Source of the DNA: an uncultured Clostridia bacterium
GTDB lineage: Bacteria; Bacillota; Clostridia; Christensenellales; UBA1242
DNA: 35,024 nucleotides
Reading direction: 5' to 3'
NCBI GenBank assembly: GCA_944376825.1
Contig: CALWDY010000032.1
Location: 1-35,024, forward strand
Positions 25,315 to 32,617 of this stretch are shown here, piece by piece. Position numbers and translations under genes: made by a program. Every line of letters begins with the position of its first letter. The stretch's first letter is position 1. The notes under the pieces are model-generated. The model was not told the DNA's origin and did not search any database. It worked only from the letters and a program-made list of their open reading frames with translations.

Positions 25315-26633
25315 TAGTCTTTGTCTCCTTTTGAACGAGTAATAAATTTTATTGGAGTTCCAGAAAAATCTACTGCTTGCCTAAACCGATTTTCCAAATA
25401 TCTTAAATATGAAAAATGCATTAGCGTTGCATCGTTGCAAAATAAAATAAAGGTTGGTGGATTTGTTTTATATTGAGTAATATAATTTATTTTTAATCTT
25501 TTCCCATTTCTGTATGGTGGTTCGTTTGAAAGAATTGCCTGACTTAACATTTCGTTAAGCGTTCCAGTTGAAATTCTTCTTGATGAATTATCATATACTT
25601 GTTTTGCTGTTTGAATTATATTTGTTAGTCTCTGTCCGGTTTTTGCAGATACATATACCGATTTAACATAGTCCATAAAAGACAAATTGTTTTTTAGTTT
25701 TTGCTGATATGCATTTATTGTGTTGCCGTTTTTTTCCACTAAATCCCACTTGTTCATAACAATTACACTTGGCTTACCTGCCTCATGAACATAACCTGCA
25801 ATTCTTACATCTTGTTCAGTTATATCTTCGCTTGCATTTATCACAATCAAAACAACATCTGCTCGCTCAATTGCCTCCATTGAACGAATTACAGAATACC
25901 CTTCAACACTTTCTTTCTCAACACTTCTTTGTCGCCTAAGTCCAGCAGTATCAATTAAAGTATATTTTTGGCCATTATATTTGAAATCTGTTTCAATTGC
26001 ATCTCTTGTGGTTCCTGCAACATCACTAACAACAACGCGCGAAAAACCTAATATTTTGTTTGTTATACTGCTCTTACCAACATTTGGTCTACCCACAATT
26101 GCAATTTTTATTGTATCATCATCAATACTTTCTTCATTCTTTTTAAAATCTTTTACAATTTCGTCTAAAACCTCTCCAAGCCCTTTTGCTTGTTCACATG
26201 AAATTGCAAAAGGTTCTCCAAGTCCAAGTTCGTAAAAGTCGTAAGTTTTTTCAATTTCATAGTTATCCAATTTATTAACAACCAAAATAACTTTTTTGTT
26301 TGTTTTTCTAAGGATATCAGCAACATCATGGTCTCTCTTTGTTACTCCATCATTTCCATCCACCAAAAAAACAATAACATCAGCAAGATCAATTGCTATG
26401 TCCACCTGTTTTCTTATATCTTCTTGAAAAATATCTTCTGATTTTACATCTATTCCGCCCGTGTCAACTAAACGAAAATCATGCCCACACCATTCGGCAT
26501 CGGCATATATTCTATCTCGTGTAACACCAGGCATGTCATCTACAATACTTATTCTTTTACCACATATTTTATTAAAAAAGGTACTTTTACCAACATTTGG
26601 CCTACCCACAATTGCAACTAATGGTTTTGTCAA
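25314..26633 (-). CDS. der: Der (EngA), ribosome-assembly double GTPase
   Basis: The 439-aa protein carries two complete G domains in tandem (GRPNVGKST from residue 10 with DTGGID and NKLD; a second GRPNVGKSS near 180 with DTAGLRRQ and NKWDLV) and a KH-like C-terminal domain. It acts in 50S maturation. The start is TTG, seven bases after GGAG; the ATG overlapping the ribosome site is out of frame. Confidence 0.97.
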   Translation of the reverse strand: MTKPLVAIVGRPNVGKSTFFNKICGKRISIVDDMPGVTRDRIYADAEWCGHDFRLVDTGGIDVKSEDIFQEDIRKQVDIAIDLADVIVFLVDGNDGVTKRDHDVADILRKTNKKVILVVNKLDNYEIEKTYDFYELGLGEPFAISCEQAKGLGEVLDEIVKDFKKNEESIDDDTIKIAIVGRPNVGKSSITNKILGFSRVVVSDVAGTTRDAIETDFKYNGQKYTLIDTAGLRRQRSVEKESVEGYSVIRSMEAIERADVVLIVINASEDITEQDVRIAGYVHEAGKPSVIVMNKWDLVEKNGNTINAYQQKLKNNLSFMDYVKSVYVSAKTGQRLTNIIQTAKQVYDNSSRRISTGTLNEMLSQAILSNEPPYRNGKRLKINYITQYKTNPPTFILFCNDATLMHFSYLRYLENRFRQAVDFSGTPIKFITRSKGDKD

Positions 26634-26663
26634 TTTTCATCTCCTAAATTTATCGTTAAGATA

Positions 26664-26692
26664 ATGATAGCATAATTTAGGCACATTTTCAA
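26664..26692 (-). promoter_or_regulatory. der-plsY promoter
   Basis: -35 TTGAAA (26692-26687), 17-nt spacer ending TGC (extended -10), -10 TATCAT (26669-26664). Confidence 0.65.
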
Positions 26693-26698
26693 TTTAAT

Positions 26699-27313
26699 TT
26701 AATTAAGTTTTAAATTTTCTTTCTTTCTAGACTTTAAAAATTTTATTCCTTTAACAAAACTGTTAAACAAGCAATAAGAAAGTGAACAAATAAAAGTAAA
26801 TGAAATAGCCACATTCCCTCCTAAATTTAAAGTTTGATCCACATATGACCATGACATTTGATGAAATATAAGTTCAAATAAAATACTTCCAAGAAGTGTT
26901 CCACAAAAAACACTGTTTATATTTGGGCAAACATAATACAAAATTAAACCAACAATCAAAGCGATGTATATATATGGTTGCACATATGCGTATTCAAAAA
27001 TTTCCAAGTTTAATGCATTATAGCAAACAAGTACAGAAATTATAATTAAAGATGTTAATATTGTTGAAATTATCCCCCTGATGCTTTTTTGCATTGCAAA
27101 GAGAACAACAAACATAACAAAGTATAAAATTAAATTTAAACTTACATTAATATTTAAAATATTTATTGCACCTATGGCATCAAAAACACAACTTAAAATT
27201 AAAAAAATTGAAAGTAAAAACCTACTTAATTTATTAATTTTTAAAATGCTTTCAAAAACTCCAAAACTAATAAGTATTGCAAGTGTTCCACAAATTAAAA
27301 AATAAAAATCCAT
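26699..27313 (-). CDS. Polytopic membrane protein, unknown function
   Basis: The ~204-aa protein has about seven hydrophobic helices (opening DFYFLICGTLAILISFGVF) and a basic tail (KGIKFLKSRKKENLKLN), so the C-terminus is probably cytoplasmic. The ATG at 27313 is preceded by GGAGAGAG and chosen over an in-frame ATG at 27340. No family was recognised; small Cys/Gly motifs (YYVCPNINSVFCGTLLGS) may mark it. It stands alone between feoB and der. Confidence 0.75.
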   Translation of the reverse strand: MDFYFLICGTLAILISFGVFESILKINKLSRFLLSIFLILSCVFDAIGAINILNINVSLNLILYFVMFVVLFAMQKSIRGIISTILTSLIIISVLVCYNALNLEIFEYAYVQPYIYIALIVGLILYYVCPNINSVFCGTLLGSILFELIFHQMSWSYVDQTLNLGGNVAISFTFICSLSYCLFNSFVKGIKFLKSRKKENLKLN

Positions 27314-27410
27314 AACTCTCTCCATTCTTAGATTGAGCAAAAATTAAAATATTATTACAATAAACAAATCAACAATTTCTTATGATTTAATATAATTCAA
27401 TTTTAGTGTT

Positions 27411-29534
27411 TTATTTTTTTAACTTGCATTTGTTGTTTGTGCAATTTAAACATTTCACATCTGTTTTTTTTAGTTTTATAAAATTGTATATACTTGAACA
27501 GCAAAAGAATAGAATTATTGTAAATAATATAACTGTAAAAATACCATAAATTTCCGTAAGTTTAAAAACAAAATAAACAATTAAACTAGTTGCGTATGCT
27601 ATAAAAAATTGAAGCAAAACAGAAATAATAGTCCATTTTTTACCTACTTCTTTTCTTAAAACTGAAATTGTTCCAACACATGGACAATAAAGAAGGCAAA
27701 AAACCATAAAACTAAGCGCACTCGCAGGAGTAAAAAAAACAACATTTAATGGGTTTGTTAAGCTTTGTGAAATATTTTGCATGAAATTTACCGATGATGT
27801 ATTTATGTTGTTAAATATTGCAATAGATGAAATTATTATTTCTTTTGCCACAATTCCAGTTAAAAGTGCAGATGCAGTTCCCCAAGAACCAAATCCAAGA
27901 GGTTTAAATATTGGTGCAATAAATTCCCCAACACATTGAATCATACTTTTCATATCTTCACTTTGCACATATTTTAAACTAAATGTAAAATTTTCAAAAA
28001 ACCAAACTAAAATTGAAAACCCAAAAAGAAGCGAACCTATTTTTAACATAAAAGATTTTATGTTTATCTTTGTAATTTTGTATAAATGCAAAAAATCAAC
28101 TTTTCTATACGAAGGAAATTCCAGTATAAATGTTTGAGCATTGCTTTTTAAATAAGTTTTTTCAAAAAACATACTTAAAATAATTGCAATTATAATTCCA
28201 AGAATATAAAGAAGCATAATTATTGCAACATTGCTAGCGCCAAAAAACGCACCCCCAATAACAACATAGACAGGAAGTTTTGCACTACAACTCATATATG
28301 GAGTGAGCAAAGCCGTTTTAACTTTTGCATTTTTATCGTTCATATTTCTTGCTGTTAAACAAGCGGTTGTCGAACAACCAAAACTCATTAACAGTGTGTA
28401 TACACTTTTACCCGACAACCCTACTTTTTTTAATGCATCGTCAACCAAAAATGCCAACCTGCTTAAATATCCACTATCTTCTAAAAGTGCCAAAAACACA
28501 AACAAAAGTACAATCTGTGGCAAGAAAGAAACAATTGTCCCCACCCCGCCAAAAATGCCTTCTTTTACAAGATTTACAAGCCAAATTGATTTGACATTTT
28601 CACTTAAAAATGTTGAAACATTATTTCCTATAACATCTTGAATTAGCCATCGCAACAGATTTGATAGATACGCACCGACTGAGAAAAATGTAAAGTAAAA
28701 CACAAATGTCATAATCAGCAAAAAAATTGGAATGCACAAATATTTGTTTAAAATAAATTTGTCTAATTTGCTTTTACCAACAACAATTTGTGAATTATAA
28801 TTAATATTTTTTAATACATTGTCAATAAAATGGTATTTTTCTTGCATTTGTTCTTCTAAATAATTGTTATCTATTTCATTTAAAACATTGTTTTCTATTT
28901 TCAACTTATCGCAATAATATTTATCATTACAATAGGCCTTTTGACAAAAAAAATCAAACTCATCGACACTATAATTAAAATTATTTATTTTTTGTTTAAA
29001 AGCATTTAGTTTAACATTATTTTTTAAATATATTTTATTATTAAAAAACATATTTTCTTTTACCAATGTTAATAGTTGTGCAGAATTTTTTTTATTTTTG
29101 GCATCTATTAAAATTATTTTTACTTTTAAAATTTTTTCAAGATTTTGCACATTTATATTGGTTTTATTGTCCAGTTTGTTTATAACCAAAATAATTTTTC
29201 TATTAAGTTGCATTAATTCAAAATATAGTAACATGTTTCTTTTTAATGTTTGATTTGTACATACGCAAATTATAGGACAATTATTATTGTTTAATATATA
29301 ATCAATACTAAACTGTTCTTCATAACTATTTGGAGACAAACTGTATATACCTGGCAAGTCTACCAGAGTAAATTTTTTATCCTCGATATTAAATGTTGTT
29401 TCCTGAGCATTTACAGTTACGCCATGAAAGTTTCCTGTATGTGCATAAGAGTTTGTGATTAAATTAAAAAGTGTGCTTTTGCCGGTGTTTGGATTTCCAA
29501 CTAAAAGTATTTTCTCTATTTTATTTGCACACAT
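27411..29534 (-). CDS. feoB: Ferrous iron transporter FeoB
   Basis: The 707-aa protein has an N-terminal G domain (GNPNTGKST at 13-21, GNFHGVTVNAQE, DLPGIYSLSP, NKLD), a helical spacer and a polytopic membrane part with two Gate-type regions (FLPQIVLLFVFLALLEDSGY; CSAKLPVYVVIGGAFF). It ends in a Cys-containing tail CLNCTNNKCKLKK, as in some FeoB proteins. It imports Fe2+. The ATG lies within the feoA end (19-nt overlap). Confidence 0.96.
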   Translation of the reverse strand: MCANKIEKILLVGNPNTGKSTLFNLITNSYAHTGNFHGVTVNAQETTFNIEDKKFTLVDLPGIYSLSPNSYEEQFSIDYILNNNNCPIICVCTNQTLKRNMLLYFELMQLNRKIILVINKLDNKTNINVQNLEKILKVKIILIDAKNKKNSAQLLTLVKENMFFNNKIYLKNNVKLNAFKQKINNFNYSVDEFDFFCQKAYCNDKYYCDKLKIENNVLNEIDNNYLEEQMQEKYHFIDNVLKNINYNSQIVVGKSKLDKFILNKYLCIPIFLLIMTFVFYFTFFSVGAYLSNLLRWLIQDVIGNNVSTFLSENVKSIWLVNLVKEGIFGGVGTIVSFLPQIVLLFVFLALLEDSGYLSRLAFLVDDALKKVGLSGKSVYTLLMSFGCSTTACLTARNMNDKNAKVKTALLTPYMSCSAKLPVYVVIGGAFFGASNVAIIMLLYILGIIIAIILSMFFEKTYLKSNAQTFILEFPSYRKVDFLHLYKITKINIKSFMLKIGSLLFGFSILVWFFENFTFSLKYVQSEDMKSMIQCVGEFIAPIFKPLGFGSWGTASALLTGIVAKEIIISSIAIFNNINTSSVNFMQNISQSLTNPLNVVFFTPASALSFMVFCLLYCPCVGTISVLRKEVGKKWTIISVLLQFFIAYATSLIVYFVFKLTEIYGIFTVILFTIILFFCCSSIYNFIKLKKTDVKCLNCTNNKCKLKK

Positions 29535-29749
29535 AATGCTTCCTCTTTTCTTATAGATAAAACCGTATTCATTATTTCAACCAAAACAACCCCTCCGAGC
29601 AACGATTTTTTTAGAACTTTAATTTTTTCACCCTTAAAAAATCCAAGTTCAAGCAATCTTGTTTTTGTTTTTGTTTCAATGTAATCACACATTCCGTTTA
29701 TGGTATATATTTTATTTAATTTAGCATCATAAAGAAAAAAACTCTCCAT
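29516..29749 (-). CDS. feoA: FeoA, SH3-fold partner of FeoB
   Basis: The 77-aa protein has the FeoA pattern (LNKIYTINGMCDYIETKTKTRLLELGFFKGEKIKV, LLGGVVLVEI, LSIRKEEALCVQI). It stimulates FeoB. The ATG at 29749 lies in the descending arm of a 15-bp hairpin and has no visible ribosome binding site; the first codons are also that hairpin's T-run. An internal start would remove part of the fold, so this start is kept. Confidence 0.9.
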   Translation of the reverse strand: MESFFLYDAKLNKIYTINGMCDYIETKTKTRLLELGFFKGEKIKVLKKSLLGGVVLVEIMNTVLSIRKEEALCVQIK

Positions 29750-29772
29750 ACTAAAATGTATGAGAGTTTTTT
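29736..29772 (-). terminator. Terminator-like hairpin spanning the feoA start
   Basis: GTATGAGAGTTTTTT (29758-29772) pairs with 29736-29751 (15 bp with one bulged C; loop of 6), followed on the minus strand by seven T. It looks like an intrinsic terminator 15 nt after nrdR, yet its 3' arm contains the feoA ATG. It could attenuate nrdR to feoAB read-through or hide the start codon. Confidence 0.7.
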
Positions 29773-29787
29773 AATAGATATGTAATA

Positions 29788-30231
29788 TTATTCGTTTTTA
29801 AGAAAATTAATAAAGTTTTCAGCATCAGTAAATTCTCTGTAAACAGATGCAAATCTAACATATGAAATTTGGTCTAAAGGTTTTAACATATCCATAACCA
29901 TTTCACCAATCTTTATTGATTCAATTTCTTGTTTCATATTCTCTTTTAAAGATTTTTCAACTTGACTTGCAATGTTTTCTATTTCGATTAAACTTACAGG
30001 TCTTTTCTCACAAGCCTTTAAAATTCCATTTATTATTTTATTTTTATCAAAAGGCTGAATGCTTCCATTTTTCTTTATAACAAGAATTGGATTGTTTTCA
30101 ACTGTTTCATATGTGGTCCATCTCTTTTGACAATTTAAGCACTGTCTTCTTCTTCTTATAGAATTTGATTCTTCCACCAATCTCGAATCTATCACCTTAC
30201 TATCAGCGTGTCCGCAATAAATACATTTCAT
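29788..30231 (-). CDS. nrdR: Ribonucleotide reductase regulator NrdR
   Basis: The 147-aa repressor has a zinc ribbon with C3, C6, C31 and C34 around an Arg-rich turn (IRRRRQCLNC) and an ATP-cone domain (LVIKKNGSIQPFDKNKI). It senses dATP and represses nrd genes. No nrd gene is in the window. GGAG lies upstream, and the gene has its own promoter. Confidence 0.97.
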   Translation of the reverse strand: MKCIYCGHADSKVIDSRLVEESNSIRRRRQCLNCQKRWTTYETVENNPILVIKKNGSIQPFDKNKIINGILKACEKRPVSLIEIENIASQVEKSLKENMKQEIESIKIGEMVMDMLKPLDQISYVRFASVYREFTDAENFINFLKNE

Positions 30232-30260
30232 TTGTAATCTCCTATTAATTTGGCATGGTA

Positions 30261-30289
30261 AGTATACAACATATTTTTTTGTTTGTCTA
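30261..30289 (-). promoter_or_regulatory. nrdR promoter
   Basis: -35 TAGACA (30289-30284), 17-nt spacer, -10 TATACT (30266-30261). Confidence 0.7.
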
Positions 30290-30306
30290 TACCAATTTAA
30301 ATTAAA

Positions 30307-30600
30307 TTATTTTTTGTCTTTATTAGAAGTAAATACAATTGTATTATTTGGCCTTGATGTATTTGAATATAACTCCACAAGAATTGTGTCATCACCTATT
30401 TTACAAATTTGACTGTATGGAATAAATATTTCTCCACCAGACTTAAAAACATTCCAAATATTTTTATCACCCGGCACCACCAATCCGCATATGTTGCCAC
30501 TTTGAAGTTCAAAGACAATATCAACAATATGACCAAGCCTTTTGCCATCTACAACATTTACAACTTCTTTGCATCTAAGTTCCAAGAACGAACTTTCCAA
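30307..30600 (-). CDS. ylmC: PRC-barrel protein, YlmC/YmxH family
   Basis: The 97-aa protein fits the YlmC/YmxH family: ELRCKEVVNVVDGKRLGHIVDIVFE, then an IPYSQICKIGDDTILVEL segment. Some relatives are sporulation-linked; the exact role is unknown. The start is TTG with GGAG seven bases before. It lies 45 nt after the cyclase-like gene. Confidence 0.85.
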   Translation of the reverse strand: MESSFLELRCKEVVNVVDGKRLGHIVDIVFELQSGNICGLVVPGDKNIWNVFKSGGEIFIPYSQICKIGDDTILVELYSNTSRPNNTIVFTSNKDKK

Positions 30601-30645
30601 TATACTACTCCTATTTGTAATATATGAATTATATGTGCAAAAAAA

Positions 30646-32073
30646 TTACTCATGCATATTTAAAGGTCTTCTACCCATATTTTCAACGCATTTATTGTAA
30701 TATATATAACAAACCTTATCATCTTTTTCTTTTGTGTACACTTTTTCAAAAATATCTTTTGCCACATTAAACTTGCCATTTATAAATTCTCTTACTCCAT
30801 TTTCAAATTCATTACGATATTTATTTAGTTTTTCACGCTTTTGCCTAGGATAAACATCTATGCATTCGAACATTGAAATAACATCACTATTTTCTTCAAT
30901 GTTTAAGTTGCCCAAATATCTATACATAAAATTAAAATTTGTAGGAAGTTCGTTAAGTGTTTCTTTTGACATAATCATAATGCATCCATACATTTTATTA
31001 ACTTCATCCATTTTAGATAATATATTTGCCGAATTAGACACAATAGTTGGTGTTTTTCTTGTTTCATCTCCAACAACACCAAATATCATCTCATCAGTAT
31101 GAATACCAATTCCTACATCTAATGAAGGCAGGTTTTTTTCTTCTAAATTTTTTTGATTGATTGTTTTAACTATTTGAATACCACACAACACAGCATTTTT
31201 TGCCGAAACAAAAACTGCAACAATTCCATCTTCTTGATATCTATCAACAAAACCACCATTTTTTCTTATAATTGGAGAAACTACATTGAGATATGAGTTT
31301 ATATAATTAAAGTTTTCTTCCAAACTTAAAGTGCCAGAAATAATTTGTGAATTTCTTAAATTACAAAAAAGTATTGTTGCCGTTTTTTTGACTTGACTTC
31401 CAATTTCAAGTTCTAGAACATTTTTTTTACCTAAAAACTTTACTAATTGTTTAGGAACAAATTTTTCATATTCCAAATTGGTTTGTTTAATAAAATCGTC
31501 TTTTTTTTTGTAATTTTCATTAATTTTATTCAAAGAGTTTTCGATTTCTAAAAATTGTTTGTTGCCACCAATTGTAATTTTATCTTTTAGTTCTCCAAAA
31601 CTAAGACGCTTTGTTGCTTTTTCAATTTTTTTTACGGGATTTGCCAACAATGAAAATGTTACAAATATAATTATTAAATATAAAATTATAATAACACCCA
31701 ACCAATAATAATTGTTGTAATTTGTGTTAGAAATTTTTAAAACTGATCTAATTAATGTAAAAGTTTGATTGTTATAACTATTTATACTTGCCAAATAATA
31801 AGTTATAATACCAAAAATGAGTGTTAAAGGAACTGTTGCAAAAAATAGCATTGAATTAAATTTTCTTGTTTTTAAAAATTTAAAATATAAAATATTTCCC
31901 GACACAAGATTTATAACATTAAATGTCACACATATCCATGCCCAAGTGTTCATATTGAATTTTAATCCATATTGAGAAAAAGAAATTGCCGAAAAAAGGT
32001 ATCTTGCAGTAAGTGAACCTCCCACAAGTGAAATTAAAAATATAACAATATATATTTTTGTGTTTGTTTTCAT
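30646..32073 (-). CDS. Membrane-bound class III nucleotidyl cyclase-like protein
   Basis: The 475-aa protein has four to five TM helices (about 7-27, 45-65, 76-96, 124-143), a HAMP-like linker (145-190) and a cyclase homology domain (about 205-410). The C-terminal tail resembles a TPR half-repeat. FVPKQLVKFLG before the domain is typical. Key residues are degenerate: the first metal Asp is Asn (N238 in FCNLRN); the second Asp is kept (D282 in YQEDG) but the preceding Gly is Glu. The transition-state Arg is Lys or absent (SNSANILSKM). It may be inactive or bind another ligand. No clear ribosome binding site is seen before the ATG. Confidence 0.85.
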   Translation of the reverse strand: MKTNTKIYIVIFLISLVGGSLTARYLFSAISFSQYGLKFNMNTWAWICVTFNVINLVSGNILYFKFLKTRKFNSMLFFATVPLTLIFGIITYYLASINSYNNQTFTLIRSVLKISNTNYNNYYWLGVIIILYLIIIFVTFSLLANPVKKIEKATKRLSFGELKDKITIGGNKQFLEIENSLNKINENYKKKDDFIKQTNLEYEKFVPKQLVKFLGKKNVLELEIGSQVKKTATILFCNLRNSQIISGTLSLEENFNYINSYLNVVSPIIRKNGGFVDRYQEDGIVAVFVSAKNAVLCGIQIVKTINQKNLEEKNLPSLDVGIGIHTDEMIFGVVGDETRKTPTIVSNSANILSKMDEVNKMYGCIMIMSKETLNELPTNFNFMYRYLGNLNIEENSDVISMFECIDVYPRQKREKLNKYRNEFENGVREFINGKFNVAKDIFEKVYTKEKDDKVCYIYYNKCVENMGRRPLNMHE

Positions 32074-32163
32074 ATTTTTGTTTTGTTTAAGTTAAAAAAA
32101 AATATTCATTTATTTAATAAAAATTTATTTTTGTTGCACACTATAACAAAAAGGAGATTTAGT

Positions 32164-32595
32164 ATGAAAAACACCGAATACTTGGAAACAATATATAAAA
32201 ATATAAAAATGGCAACGCAATCAATAAATGATATGTATCCTAAATTTAGAGAAAATGATTTAAAAACCCTAATGAAAAACATTGAAACAAAATACAACGA
32301 ATTTGCAAAAGAATGTCATGAACTAGCAAAGAAGAAAAATATAAAATTAAAAGATAATAATATATTTTCAAAAACAATGCTAAAAACTTCAATTGCCTTT
32401 TCTACGCTAACAGACAAATCTTCATCACACATTGCAGAACTATTTTTAATGGGAACCGTTAGAGGTACAATTACACTTTACAAACATCTTAAAAACAACA
32501 AAAATGTTGATGAGGATTTGTTAGACTTATCCAAAAGACTTTTGGAGTTTGAAGAAAAAACTTACGAAGATATAAAAATGTATTTAAAAAAATAA
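32164..32595 (+). CDS. Helical protein of unknown function, 143 aa
   Basis: AAAGGAG precedes the ATG at 32164, chosen over an in-frame ATG at 32083. The product is all-helical, rich in Lys/Glu (MKNTEYLETIYKNIKMATQS), with a hydrophobic region FLMGTVRGTITLYKHL and an amphipathic C-terminal helix. It could be a four-helix bundle. No family is recognised. It diverges from the cyclase-like gene by 90 bp, and its TAA is in the terminator shared with clpC. Confidence 0.75.
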   Translation: MKNTEYLETIYKNIKMATQSINDMYPKFRENDLKTLMKNIETKYNEFAKECHELAKKKNIKLKDNNIFSKTMLKTSIAFSTLTDKSSSHIAELFLMGTVRGTITLYKHLKNNKNVDEDLLDLSKRLLEFEEKTYEDIKMYLKK

Positions 32596-32617
32596 CTAGT
32601 TTCCTAGTTATTTTTTT
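32586..32617. terminator. Bidirectional terminator between orphan gene and clpC
   Basis: An 11-bp stem AAAATAACTAG (32589-32599) with CTAGTTATTTT (32604-32614), loop TTTC, with A/T runs on both sides. The stop codon of the plus-strand gene is in the 5' arm. Confidence 0.8.
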
